DNA of 64,000 nucleotides from JAFMIT01 sp044341215 (GTDB lineage: Bacteria > Actinomycetota > Actinomycetes > S36-B12 > UBA5976). The position numbers and the translations under genes are program-made. The stretch spans positions 3,468 through 67,467 of the forward strand of contig JBIISC010000003.1 of NCBI GenBank assembly GCA_044341215.1. Direction: 5' to 3'. The notes under the pieces were generated by a model. That model saw only the letters and a list, made by a program, of their open reading frames with translations, had not been told where the DNA came from and made no database searches. How positions within the stretch are numbered: position 1 is the first letter of the stretch; every line of letters begins with the position of its first letter. Positions 26,249-35,204 of this stretch are shown in pieces.

Positions 26249-26290
26249 CCCTCTGTACATCCCAATTGGTATGCAGAGGGTTTTTCTTTT
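26249..26290 (+). terminator. Riboswitch-controlled intrinsic terminator
   Basis: CCCTCTG (26249-26255) pairs with CAGAGGG (26274-26280), with inner TAC/GTA pairs, then TTTTTCTTTT. It lies 34 bases before the first gene and is the expression platform of the cobalamin riboswitch. Confidence 0.88.
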
Positions 26291-26324
26291 GACGCATTCG
26301 TTGACTCTAATTAAAGAGGTCAAA

Positions 26325-26987
26325 ATGAAGAAGTATTTAATATCAATTGCAGCATTCCTTTTTGCATTCATCCCTGTCAGCTCTGCTAATGCAGAAAGCG
26401 CATGGAGATACTGGAGTTATTGGCAAATCAACGGTGGCGTTTGGGAAATGGCAATGACTGGCGCTGCTGATGTAAAAGCAGAAGACGGTCAAGTCCAAGG
26501 GTGGCGCTACATAACTGCCGGCATCGACATCTCTGAAGAATTCGCGCCACGGACAAAAGAGACCTTCGAGAGCATCTGCGCTGACGTTGAAGCTAAGGAT
26601 GGAATAGCTCGAATTGCACTGGTAGTTGATTTTGGCGACGCCTCAGATTATTCAAATCAATCAGATGCTGACTCAGTCCCATCAACAAAAACTGCTTGTG
26701 TTGAGATCAATGCCGGAGATCCTTCATCTTTGATATTAAGTAGCGCATTCGAAACCCGTGAAGAAAGCGGAATGGTTTGCGGCGTAGTTAACTTGCCATC
26801 ATCTGGTTGTGGCGAAGAAGTAGATATTTCATCTGTTACCACCAAAGAACTTCTAACTACTTCAGTTGAAGATGAGAATGTTGCTCCGCTTAACTTCTAC
26901 GAAAATTCCAGTTTTCAACTTCTCATCGCAGGGGCTTTTGTTATTGGCTTGTTAGCCCTTGTGTTGAAGAAAAAGCAAAGCAAATAA
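26325..26987 (+). CDS. SCO2322-family secreted, membrane-anchored protein
   Basis: A 220-residue protein with a signal peptide (about 1-24, ending SSANAES), an extracytoplasmic domain and a C-terminal helix (about 196-214, LLIAGAFVIGLLALVL) followed by a basic stop-transfer tail. Four cysteines in the outer domain (in ESIC, TAC, MVC and SGC) could form two disulfides. A Trp/Tyr-rich stretch follows the signal peptide. The SCO2322 family occurs with ECF transporters in actinobacteria but has no proven function. As first gene under a cobalamin riboswitch it may present corrinoids to the transporter; this is inference. The ATG has AGAGG upstream. Confidence 0.85.
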   Translation: MKKYLISIAAFLFAFIPVSSANAESAWRYWSYWQINGGVWEMAMTGAADVKAEDGQVQGWRYITAGIDISEEFAPRTKETFESICADVEAKDGIARIALVVDFGDASDYSNQSDADSVPSTKTACVEINAGDPSSLILSSAFETREESGMVCGVVNLPSSGCGEEVDISSVTTKELLTTSVEDENVAPLNFYENSSFQLLIAGAFVIGLLALVLKKKQSK

Positions 26988-26991
26988 TCAA

Positions 26992-28014
26992 ATGGCAGCC
27001 CAGACTCTCCCTTATCACGCCTCGACCTGGTGGTTGTGGTCTGTCTGCGCTGCCATTTCAATTTCACTCCAGGCAAATTTGCTAGTCGTTATATTGATTA
27101 TCGCGGTTTCCATTTGGATTGCAAGAACTCTCATTGTTGATTCAAAAAGCTGGAAATCATTTTTAGTCATGACCAAAATCGCATTTTTTATTTTCACCAC
27201 ACGAGTGCTTCTGCAAATAGTTTTGGGAGTACCTGTCGGAAATGAAATCATTTTGCGATTGCCACAGATAAATCTTCCAGATTGGATAAGTGGACTACGC
27301 ATTGGCGGAATAGTCACTTTAGAAAGTTTGAGTGCATCTTTAAACGACAGCTTGCGCCTATCTGGACTAATCATCGTGATTGCAACCGCAGTTTCACTCA
27401 CCACAACTAGCCGGGTCATCCAGCAATTACCGGTTGCATTCCACGAGCTAGGAATGGTAATCATTATCGCCTTCACATTCTTGCCACATTTGTTCGCCGA
27501 TGTTCAGAGAATTCGACAAGCAAGCAGATGGAGAGGTCAAGACACAGGGAGGATTCGATCTATCTCCCATAATTTGGTAAGTATCTGCGAATCCGCTCTC
27601 GAGCGAAGTGTTCGCCTAGCAGCCGCATTGACCGTCCGGGGATACGGCAATGCAACTTCGAATCAAAATTGGCGTCGACCAATCTATTTGGGTCTTTCCC
27701 TTCTCACTTTTGAAGTTTTACGTTTACTGGTTTCGCAACCAACATATTTGGATGCTTTAGTTCTACTGTCAGTCGCCACGTTGATTGCAGTTGGAGTCCA
27801 TAGGGCGGGTAAATCTGCAACTCGGACTAAGTTTCGAACGGAATCTTGGCATTCTGATGACTTCAAAGTTATAGCGACTTCCATAACTATTCTTGTTCTT
27901 TCTGCTTTTCCCCAATCCAGCATGCAATTAATTACCAGTCTCGCACTTGTCACTTTTGCGTTATATATACGTTCTGCCAAGTCAACTAAATCTCAGGTAT
28001 TGGTGACGGCATGA
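26992..28014 (+). CDS. ECF transporter transmembrane component (EcfT/CbiQ family)
   Basis: A 340-residue membrane protein with about six to seven helices. The coupling motifs that contact the ATPases are in QASRWRGQD (near residue 180) and LTVRGYGNA (near 215), variants of the Ala-Arg-Gly motifs of EcfT proteins. It joins the two ATPase domains to the substrate-binding S component in the membrane. It lies 4 bases after the SCO2322-family gene, and its stop overlaps the ATPase start (ATGA), so the operon is tightly coupled. Confidence 0.9.
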   Translation: MAAQTLPYHASTWWLWSVCAAISISLQANLLVVILIIAVSIWIARTLIVDSKSWKSFLVMTKIAFFIFTTRVLLQIVLGVPVGNEIILRLPQINLPDWISGLRIGGIVTLESLSASLNDSLRLSGLIIVIATAVSLTTTSRVIQQLPVAFHELGMVIIIAFTFLPHLFADVQRIRQASRWRGQDTGRIRSISHNLVSICESALERSVRLAAALTVRGYGNATSNQNWRRPIYLGLSLLTFEVLRLLVSQPTYLDALVLLSVATLIAVGVHRAGKSATRTKFRTESWHSDDFKVIATSITILVLSAFPQSSMQLITSLALVTFALYIRSAKSTKSQVLVTA

Positions 28015-29621
28015 TTAATTTGGAAAATATCTCATTCGAATATCAGAACAAACCTGTACATCAGAATTTGAATTTACAGATACGTGAAGGTCAATTAGTT
28101 CTGATTGTCGGGCCAACTGGGTGCGGCAAGAGCACTCTTATCGGAATCATCAACGGTCTGGTCCCGCACTTCACTGGCGGATCTCTTTCTGGAGCTATAA
28201 GCATTGATGGTATTTATTCACATGATGCAAGCCCACAAGAATGGTCCTATTTGGTTGCAACTGTAAGTCAAAATCCAGATGACACTTTTGTCGCGCAAAA
28301 TGTTGAGGATGAAATTGTTTTTGGAATGGAAACTCACGGCTTTGAACCAAGCCAAATGCGCCAACGACTTGAAGAAGTTATTGATTTGCTTGGCTTACAA
28401 AATCTTCGAAATCGTGAACTTGCAACATTGAGTGGTGGCGAAAAGCAACGGGTTGCAATCGCATCGGCACTGACTCTTGAACCTAAAGTGCTTTTGCTGG
28501 ACGAACCTACAAGCGCATTGGATCCAGTTGCTGCTGATGAAATTTTAAGTGTGTTGCATCGATTGGTTCAAGATTTAGGAATTACCGTCCTCATCTCTGA
28601 GCACCGGATCGAAAGAATATTGCAACATGCTGATTCTGTTCTAGTCCTAAACCAAGATGAAGCACCGAAGCTGCTAACTCCAAGCGAAAGTGTCTTTCAC
28701 CTGCAACATAAACCTGCAATTACACAACTAGCAGAACTCGCAGGGATTTCTCAATCTCCACTAACAGTAAGTGAATTACGAAAATCCATTGAACCATTAC
28801 GCCAAATGTTGGCTGGGAAAACACCACCGTTGCGTTTAATCCAAAACCAAGACATCGCACCCACTTTGCTTGCTGAATCAATTAGTTTGCAAAAAGAAGA
28901 CAAAGAAATTCTTCACGATATTTCTTTTGATTGCGCTCAAGGCACGATCACAGCGTTAATGGGAAGGAATGGCTCAGGCAAAACAACTCTGCTTCACACT
29001 TTGATGGGTGACAATGTCCCAACAACAGGTTCGGTCGAAATTACTGAACAAAACCCTGCAATACTTGTTGGTCAAGAATTATTAAAAGTTGTCAGCATCA
29101 TCCCGCAGAACCCAAGTGACCTCTTTTTGTGTGACCGAGTGGCAGATGAATGCAAACTATCAGACAAACTTCGTCACACAGCACTTGGAGCAACCCGCTC
29201 ATTGTTGGCACTTATTTCCCCACATGTTGAAGACAACCAACATCCTCGTGATTTGTCAGAAGGCCAACGACTTGGTTTGGCACTAGCAATCACATTGGCC
29301 GCCAATCCCAAGATGCTGTTACTTGATGAACCAACCCGAGGCCTCGACTCACATGGTAAAGCCGAGTTGGTGGTTTTACTAAAGAAATGCGTTGCAGCTG
29401 GTCAAACTGTAATTCTCGCTACACACGATGTTGAACTTGTGGCTGAAATTGCTAATCAAGTAATTGTCCTAAGCGATGGATCTATAGTCGCAAATGGTCC
29501 GACCAGCGAAATACTTACAAATTCGAATGCGTTTAGTTCAATCACAGCTCGCGCACTTGCTCCAGCTGGCTGGCTCTCAGTTAACGATGTCCGATCTGCG
29601 TTGGAAAGAAGTAGTTCGTGA
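28011..29621 (+). CDS. ECF transporter ATPase with two fused ABC domains
   Basis: A 536-residue protein with two complete nucleotide-binding domains, the fused EcfA-EcfA' form. Domain 1 has Walker A GPTGCGKST (about 36-44), signature LSGGEKQR and Walker B LLLDEPTSALD. Domain 2 (about 280-536) has Walker A GRNGSGKTT, an altered signature LSEGQRLG and Walker B LLLDEPTRGLD. It powers the uptake complex. Four-base overlaps join it to the genes on both sides. Confidence 0.94.
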   Translation: MINLENISFEYQNKPVHQNLNLQIREGQLVLIVGPTGCGKSTLIGIINGLVPHFTGGSLSGAISIDGIYSHDASPQEWSYLVATVSQNPDDTFVAQNVEDEIVFGMETHGFEPSQMRQRLEEVIDLLGLQNLRNRELATLSGGEKQRVAIASALTLEPKVLLLDEPTSALDPVAADEILSVLHRLVQDLGITVLISEHRIERILQHADSVLVLNQDEAPKLLTPSESVFHLQHKPAITQLAELAGISQSPLTVSELRKSIEPLRQMLAGKTPPLRLIQNQDIAPTLLAESISLQKEDKEILHDISFDCAQGTITALMGRNGSGKTTLLHTLMGDNVPTTGSVEITEQNPAILVGQELLKVVSIIPQNPSDLFLCDRVADECKLSDKLRHTALGATRSLLALISPHVEDNQHPRDLSEGQRLGLALAITLAANPKMLLLDEPTRGLDSHGKAELVVLLKKCVAAGQTVILATHDVELVAEIANQVIVLSDGSIVANGPTSEILTNSNAFSSITARALAPAGWLSVNDVRSALERSSS

Positions 29622-30391
29622 AATCCAATTTGCTTCTTGCATTTGGATTCGTTGCAGGTGGCTGTGCATTGGGATGGCCAATATTTGCTAGTTCGGAATC
29701 GATAGGAACTTGGCAGCAGTATTCGGGACCAACACTTTCAATAATTTTGCTGCCAATAGCCCTCGCGTTAATCGCGAGCGATCTATTGAGCCAACAACTA
29801 AACACTCGAACACTGGCGTTAGTTGGGATTCTTACTGCGTTAGCTGTTGCAGTTCGCCCACTAGGTGCTGGTGTCGCAGGCATTGAACCTATGTGGGCGG
29901 TATTCATTATTGCTGGCCGAGCTCTCGGTGCACATATTGGCTTCGTACTTGGCGTAACGGCAATGCTCACAAGTGGATTTGTCACTGGTGCAATTGGGCC
30001 ATGGGTTCCCTACCAAATGCTGTTGGCTGCGATGATTGGTTGCGGCGCTGGTTTGTTGCCGAAATTCCGCGGAAGCATTGAAGTCTGGATGTTAACTATT
30101 TATGCGGCAATGACTGGGTTCTTGCTCGGCTGGTTTCTAAATCTTTGGTTTTGGCCAAACACAATAGGTTTGCAACCAGGTTTAGGTTTCAATCCTGCAG
30201 ATAGTCCACTTGAGAGACTCGGCGCTTGGATCAACTTTTCACTCATTACAAGTGCAGGTTTTGACATTCCCCGAAGTTTGCTAACCGCGGCCTTGGTCGC
30301 AGTCAGCGCACCGCAACTTTTGAAAGTTATTCGTCGATTTACTCGCCAGATTGTGGTCAGCCATTCCACTGAGCACACTGGTAGGCAATAG
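29618..30391 (+). CDS. ECF transporter substrate-binding S component (predicted cobalamin, CbrT-like)
   Basis: A 257-residue membrane protein with about six helices, the S component of the ECF transporter. The region GRALGAHIGFVLG through TGAIGPWVPYQ is typical of S components of the broad CbrT/YkoE-like group. Substrate specificity is inferred from the cobalamin riboswitch in front of the operon, not from binding residues. It starts with GTG overlapping the ATPase stop. It probably imports vitamin B12 or a related corrinoid, implying the cell relies on external supply. Confidence 0.82.
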   Translation: MKSNLLLAFGFVAGGCALGWPIFASSESIGTWQQYSGPTLSIILLPIALALIASDLLSQQLNTRTLALVGILTALAVAVRPLGAGVAGIEPMWAVFIIAGRALGAHIGFVLGVTAMLTSGFVTGAIGPWVPYQMLLAAMIGCGAGLLPKFRGSIEVWMLTIYAAMTGFLLGWFLNLWFWPNTIGLQPGLGFNPADSPLERLGAWINFSLITSAGFDIPRSLLTAALVAVSAPQLLKVIRRFTRQIVVSHSTEHTGRQ

Positions 30392-30398
30392 TGTCCCT

Positions 30399-32384
30399 GT
30401 GAGTATCGGAACTAATTCTCAAGTTGAAGATTCGAGTGAAATCGAATCCATCAGAATTGGTTTACGTACCTCACATGCTTTAACGGCGATCATATTGGTG
30501 ACACTTCTTGCCGCCCTGGGTGTAAGCGCATTTCGAAATGCAGATGCTCGCGATCGAGAAACCCAATACTTACTGAGCGTCGAAGATACTGCGTCATCGA
30601 TTCTTACAACGCAACGTAATACCCAGCAGTTTATCGAGCTTTATGACGACATGATTTATGGCCAAGTTGTTCCAACCACCGTAAAAGGTCTGGCAGCAAA
30701 CATAAAATTTCAACTCATTAATTTTGATGAAAAAGATGCGATTGCTTCAGATGTTGTAAGCGCAGAATTTGACTATGCGTTTACGGTTCTTACCTCTTCA
30801 GTCCAGGGCAATTTTGCCTACAACCCGTTGTCTCAAAATGCTCGCGCTGTTGTATTGCGGGAATCTCGCAATTGGTTGGCCGACTACCAATCTAGCGCAG
30901 TGGCGAAAGTTCGAGTTTTGGCTGAAGTCCGCGCTACTAATGAACGCAATCAGGCGATTTTGCTCTTTTTGTGTTTAGCGCTTTCGGTTTGGCTACTGTC
31001 GTGGATCTCATTTAGTGTGGCAGATGCTTATCGACGCTCACGGATGATTATTTCATCCGAACGTGCAAAAGTTGAAAGTGCGCGGACTGCCTTACAGCAC
31101 GCAACTGACCAACTTTCACATCAAGCGAAACATGATGCGCTTACTGGCCTACCAAACCGAACAACATTGAAAGAAAAGATTTCGGAACTATTGGCAATTG
31201 AACCAAGAGTGAACGTTGTGGTGTTCTTTTGTGATCTCGACCGATTCAAGATTGTAAATGACTCACTCGGTCACGTAACCGGAGATGAAATTTTGGCTGA
31301 AGCCGCAAGCAGAATCTCAAAAGCTGTCGAACCCGACGATTTCGTGGCTCGATTTGGCGGTGATGAATTCGTTGTGGTTTCCACAATGGTAGAAGATCGC
31401 GAAGCGGGCTTGAGAATAGCCGAAAGATTGACCCGCGCACTATCAAAACCTTTTGTTACCGACGAGCAAGAGATTCAAATTGGTGTGAGTATCGGTATCT
31501 CCACATCAAATTCTGATTCCAATGCGAACCAACTTTTGCGAAATGCAGATATTGCAATGTATCGCGCGAAGGCTCAAAGCACCTCTAACGTTAAACACTT
31601 TGAAGAATTAGGAGACACATTCAGCCGCAGGCTGGATACCGAAAACGCTTTGCGGAAGGCAATCTCCAACAATGAGCTTCTGCTTCATTGGCAACCAATT
31701 GTTAACCTAAAGAACAGTCAGGTTCACACGCTCGAAGCGCTAGTCAGATGGCGGCGTGGTGAAGATGTGCTACTCATGCCAAAAGATTTCATGGCGATAG
31801 CAGAAGACTCTGGTCTAATAGTTGATCTAGGTCGCTGGGTAATTAGGGAGGCATGCGCTGCCGGCGCATTAACAGAAGATAGAAGTGTTTCAGTAAATGT
31901 CTCCGCAAGTCAGTTACGCGATGTGAGATTCGTTGAAGACCTACGAGATATTTTGGCCGAAACCGCTCTCCCGCCAGAAAGATTGATTATCGAAGTTACC
32001 GAACACACAGTGATTGACCCCGCGATTGTGAATCAACCACTCAAGCGCGTGCGCGAACTCGGGTGCAAAATTGCGTTGGATGATTTTGGGACTGGCTATT
32101 CATCCTTGGGCCTTCTAAATCAATTGCCGGTGGACATCGTGAAACTTGATCGCACATTCACTCAGGATTTAGCAGATAGCGAACCTAAACAAGCAATCGT
32201 AAAAGCATTAGTGCAACTCACAAATGCGCTGAACATGATGCTGGTTGTGGAAGGCGTTGAATCTGATGCTCAACGCAAGACATTGCGATCCTTAGGCGTC
32301 TTGCATGGTCAGGGCTATTGGTTCGGTAAACCAGAGCCAGGTCGACTTGCTAAATTTATTGGTTCGAGACTAAACGCGAATTAA
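30399..32384 (+). CDS. Membrane-bound GGDEF-EAL cyclic-di-GMP protein
   Basis: A 661-residue protein with an N-terminal helix (about 26-44), an extracytoplasmic sensor region (45-184), a second helix (185-208), then GGDEF and EAL domains. The GGDEF motif (320-324) is intact, but the inhibitory RxxD site has Glu in place of Arg. The EAL motif is at 446-448, and DDFGTGYSSL, the IVKLDRTF lysine, VVEGVE and GYWFGKP are all present, so phosphodiesterase activity is likely. It may make or break c-di-GMP in response to an outside signal. The GTG at 30399, 7 bases after the S component, is the most likely start; others upstream overlap that gene. It may be read from the riboswitch operon. Confidence 0.9.
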   Translation: MSIGTNSQVEDSSEIESIRIGLRTSHALTAIILVTLLAALGVSAFRNADARDRETQYLLSVEDTASSILTTQRNTQQFIELYDDMIYGQVVPTTVKGLAANIKFQLINFDEKDAIASDVVSAEFDYAFTVLTSSVQGNFAYNPLSQNARAVVLRESRNWLADYQSSAVAKVRVLAEVRATNERNQAILLFLCLALSVWLLSWISFSVADAYRRSRMIISSERAKVESARTALQHATDQLSHQAKHDALTGLPNRTTLKEKISELLAIEPRVNVVVFFCDLDRFKIVNDSLGHVTGDEILAEAASRISKAVEPDDFVARFGGDEFVVVSTMVEDREAGLRIAERLTRALSKPFVTDEQEIQIGVSIGISTSNSDSNANQLLRNADIAMYRAKAQSTSNVKHFEELGDTFSRRLDTENALRKAISNNELLLHWQPIVNLKNSQVHTLEALVRWRRGEDVLLMPKDFMAIAEDSGLIVDLGRWVIREACAAGALTEDRSVSVNVSASQLRDVRFVEDLRDILAETALPPERLIIEVTEHTVIDPAIVNQPLKRVRELGCKIALDDFGTGYSSLGLLNQLPVDIVKLDRTFTQDLADSEPKQAIVKALVQLTNALNMMLVVEGVESDAQRKTLRSLGVLHGQGYWFGKPEPGRLAKFIGSRLNAN

Positions 32385-32409
32385 CTCGTTTCGCACATTT
32401 AATTGGCAT

Positions 32410-32465
32410 GGATTCATCAAATTAGTTTGGATTCATTAAATTAATTTGATTCGTTAAATTGTTTT
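32410..32465. repeat. Three tandem 18-19 base repeats covering the gcvT stop codon
   Basis: Units at 32410-32428, 32429-32447 and 32448-32465 share the pattern GATTCrTyAAATTrrTTT. The last unit includes the gcvT stop (32454-32456), so the end of gcvT looks copied twice into the space behind it. Confidence 0.75.
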
Positions 32466-33533
32466 AGTTTTGACAAAAGGCAAACTCACAACTTCAACTT
32501 TCAATCGTCTGCCTCGAACATCTAGTTCTAGTAGATCTCCAATTTTTATCTTTGCATCGACTAAAGCAAGTGCTATTCCATTTTTTAGTGACGGTGAGAA
32601 TGTGCCACTTGTGGTCACCCCCACCACTTCTTCAGCTTGCAAAACGTTCATATCTGCCCGCGGAATCCCGCGCTCTAGTGCGTTGAGAGCAACACGTTTG
32701 CGGGTTGCACCGACCGCCTTTACTGCTAACACGTTTTCTCGACCTTGGAATTTTGGCTTATCGAACGCGATTGCCCAACTCAATCCTGCTTCAATTGGAT
32801 TTATGTCCTGAGAAATTTCATGACCATGCAATGCATAGCCCATTTCAAGGCGTAATGTGTCGCGGGCAGCGAGCCCAATTGGCGATGCACCAAATGCGAT
32901 TAGACCTTGCCAAACTTCAAGCAGGATTTCATTTGGCGCAATGATTTCAAAACCAATTTCACCGGTATACCCAGTTCGACAAAGAACGACATCATTTTCT
33001 TTCAACTTTGTCCGAACCGCGCTCATGTATTGCGAAACTTCTGGCAAACCTAATGCTGCAATTACATCCTCTGATTTGGGACCTTGAACTGCAATAATTC
33101 CAAAATCGTTGTGGTGGTTCTTTAATGTGATTCCGGGGGTTTGGAAAGTTTCTAGAACACCAAATACATCGGATGCATTGGATGCATTTGGCACCATCCA
33201 CACAAGATCATTGCTGAACTTGTAAACAATTAAATCATCAATAACTCCGCCGAAGCCATTTAGCAACATCGAGTATTGAGCTTTCCCTTCAGGCAAAGTT
33301 TCTAAGTTATTGGTCAAGATTGTGTTAAGCCAGACAGCTGCATCCAAACCTTGGATTTCGATTTTCCCCATATGGCTTACATCGAAAATCCCAACGGCAG
33401 TGCGGACAATCTCGTGCTCAGCAACAACACCTTGATATTCAATAGGCATTTCCCAGCCACCGAAATCTGCGGTTTTTGCGTCTTGTGATTTATGCCAGTC
33501 ATACAGAGGTGTGTGCTTAAGTTGAATACTCAT
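32454..33533 (-). CDS. gcvT: Aminomethyltransferase (glycine cleavage T protein)
   Basis: A 359-residue T protein that moves the aminomethyl carbon of glycine from lipoyl-GcvH to tetrahydrofolate. Recognisable segments are the N-terminal GGWEMPIEYQGV, FDVSHMGKIEI, CRTGYTGEIGFEI and LAARDTLRLEMGYALHGHEI, which carries the folate-binding acid. gcvH and gcvP are not in the window. The ATG at 33533 has TAACTT 7 bases upstream. It is divergent from pepA, and its stop codon sits in a run of short tandem repeats. Confidence 0.95.
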   Translation of the reverse strand: MSIQLKHTPLYDWHKSQDAKTADFGGWEMPIEYQGVVAEHEIVRTAVGIFDVSHMGKIEIQGLDAAVWLNTILTNNLETLPEGKAQYSMLLNGFGGVIDDLIVYKFSNDLVWMVPNASNASDVFGVLETFQTPGITLKNHHNDFGIIAVQGPKSEDVIAALGLPEVSQYMSAVRTKLKENDVVLCRTGYTGEIGFEIIAPNEILLEVWQGLIAFGASPIGLAARDTLRLEMGYALHGHEISQDINPIEAGLSWAIAFDKPKFQGRENVLAVKAVGATRKRVALNALERGIPRADMNVLQAEEVVGVTTSGTFSPSLKNGIALALVDAKIKIGDLLELDVRGRRLKVEVVSLPFVKTKTI

Positions 33534-33540
33534 AAGCCCT

Positions 33541-33546
33541 AAGTTA
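33541..33546 (-). promoter_or_regulatory. Predicted -10 hexamer TAACTT for gcvT
   Basis: TAACTT on the minus strand, 7 bases before the ATG at 33533; predicted leaderless promoter. Confidence 0.5.
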
Positions 33547-33621
33547 CTAAAGCCTTGTTTCCTCGGCTGGTTTCGGCTCCCCTATTACCTATCTGAGCAG
33601 TGAACGGGCATGATTCGGCTC

Positions 33622-35109
33622 ATGACTCAAATCTCAGTAACCCCAACGCTACAAACCGCCGATATCACTGCATTCTTTGCCACCAAAGAAAAGACTGGCT
33701 TCACCATTTGTTCTGGGAAGTTAACTCCAGCGCAATCTAAGAAGCTCTCTGCTGCGGCTAAATCGCTGAAATTCGCCGGCACCGCCAATGAATTGGTCTC
33801 AATTCCTGGTTCAGTGATTGCGTTGAACGGAATTGTTATGGTCGTTGGTGTTGGCGAAAGCCCAAACCATGAAACATTCCGAAAGGCTGCCGGCATAATT
33901 GGTCGAAATACTTTTGGGGCAAAGAAACTTGCGATTGTCGTGGATGATGAGAATCTAGATTCGGTTGGCGCAGTAGCCCAAGGTGCGTTGCTTGGATCTT
34001 ATTCATTCAATTTGCATCGTTCAGCGACTATGTCTGCAAAGCGTGAAGGGGTAAAAACCATCGTCTTAGTTTCGAGCGCAGCAAAGAATTCGTTGGTTCG
34101 TGAAGCAATTGATCGAGCAGAAATCGTCAGCAACTTCGTAAATGAAACGCGAAACCTCGCAAACACAGCACCTGGGCACTTGCCGCCAGCCGAAGTTGCA
34201 AAGTATGCAACCAGTTTGGCTAAAGATCTGAAACTAAAGATTGAAGTTCTTGACGAAAGAATGCTTAAGCGCAAAGGTTTCGGTGGCATAGTTGGAGTCG
34301 GACAAGGATCGGTAAACCCACCTCGTCTAATTCGCATTGAGTATCGGCCGCTAAAGCCTGTCGCACATATTGCTTTCGTTGGCAAAGGCATAACTTTCGA
34401 TACTGGTGGAATTTCAATTAAACCTAAACAGTCAATGCATGAAATGAAAGCAGATATGGCAGGAGCAGCTGCAGTAATTAATGCAATCGCAGCAATTGCT
34501 GAATTAAAAATTCCAGTTTCAATCACAACATTCGCGGCATGCGCTGAAAACATGCCAAGCGGAACTGCGCAACGCCCTGGTGATGTTGTAACCGCATATG
34601 GTGGACGTACGGTTGAAGTATTAGACACTGATGCTGAAGGCCGCCTTGTTTTGATGGACGCACTTGTTTATGCGCAAGAAGCAAAACCAGATCTCGTGAT
34701 TGATGTTGCAACCTTGACTGGTGCTGCAGTTATTGCACTTGGACGCCGAATTGCAGCCGTCATGGCAAATAGCGATGAATTGCGCAATCACATTGTTGAT
34801 GCTGCAACTCGAAGTGGCGAATCAATGTGGCCGCTTCCGCTTCCTAGTGAATATCTCCCAAGACTCGATTCTGCTGTGGCTGATATCGCGAATATTGCCG
34901 AGCCAATCGGCAGCGCCCTGTACGGTGGACTCTTCTTGCAAGAATTCATTAAGCCCGGTCAAAAATGGGCTCACCTAGACATAGCAGCTCCTGCCTTCAA
35001 CAGTGAAGGTCCGTTCGATTACACCCCTAAGGGGGCAACAGGCAGCGCTGTCCGCACGCTGGTGACTCTCGCTGAAGATGTAGCAGCAGGTTTGCTCAAA
35101 ATCCGCTAA
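33622..35109 (+). CDS. pepA: Leucyl aminopeptidase (M17 family)
   Basis: A 495-residue M17 metallo-aminopeptidase that removes N-terminal residues from peptides with two metal ions. The metal-binding NTDAEGRL-type motif appears as LDTDAEGRLVLMDAL. Earlier landmarks are GKGITFDTGGISIKP and the catalytic MKADMAGAAAV lysine. The C-terminal catalytic domain is complete; the N-terminal domain is about 160 residues. The ATG at 33622 is favoured over 33610 because CATGAT lies 7 bases before it, but this is uncertain. Homologue in the same place in M. tuberculosis: Rv2213. Confidence 0.93.
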   Translation: MTQISVTPTLQTADITAFFATKEKTGFTICSGKLTPAQSKKLSAAAKSLKFAGTANELVSIPGSVIALNGIVMVVGVGESPNHETFRKAAGIIGRNTFGAKKLAIVVDDENLDSVGAVAQGALLGSYSFNLHRSATMSAKREGVKTIVLVSSAAKNSLVREAIDRAEIVSNFVNETRNLANTAPGHLPPAEVAKYATSLAKDLKLKIEVLDERMLKRKGFGGIVGVGQGSVNPPRLIRIEYRPLKPVAHIAFVGKGITFDTGGISIKPKQSMHEMKADMAGAAAVINAIAAIAELKIPVSITTFAACAENMPSGTAQRPGDVVTAYGGRTVEVLDTDAEGRLVLMDALVYAQEAKPDLVIDVATLTGAAVIALGRRIAAVMANSDELRNHIVDAATRSGESMWPLPLPSEYLPRLDSAVADIANIAEPIGSALYGGLFLQEFIKPGQKWAHLDIAAPAFNSEGPFDYTPKGATGSAVRTLVTLAEDVAAGLLKIR

Positions 35110-35204
35110 ATCACACTCAAAGGCACTCACAATTTGGACTGGTTTCGCTATGCCCTTCAGGCTTGGAGAGAATAGCCTCCTGAACGCTAAAGATAGGTCT
35201 TGAG

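Noticed and set aside
26223..26324. Upstream in-frame extension of the SCO2322-family gene
   Set aside because: It would lie inside the riboswitch and its terminator and would spoil the signal peptide; the ATG at 26325 has a ribosome site.
33999..34628. 209-codon minus-strand frame opposite pepA
   Set aside because: No family features; the pepA frame carries the M17 metal and catalytic motifs over the same bases.
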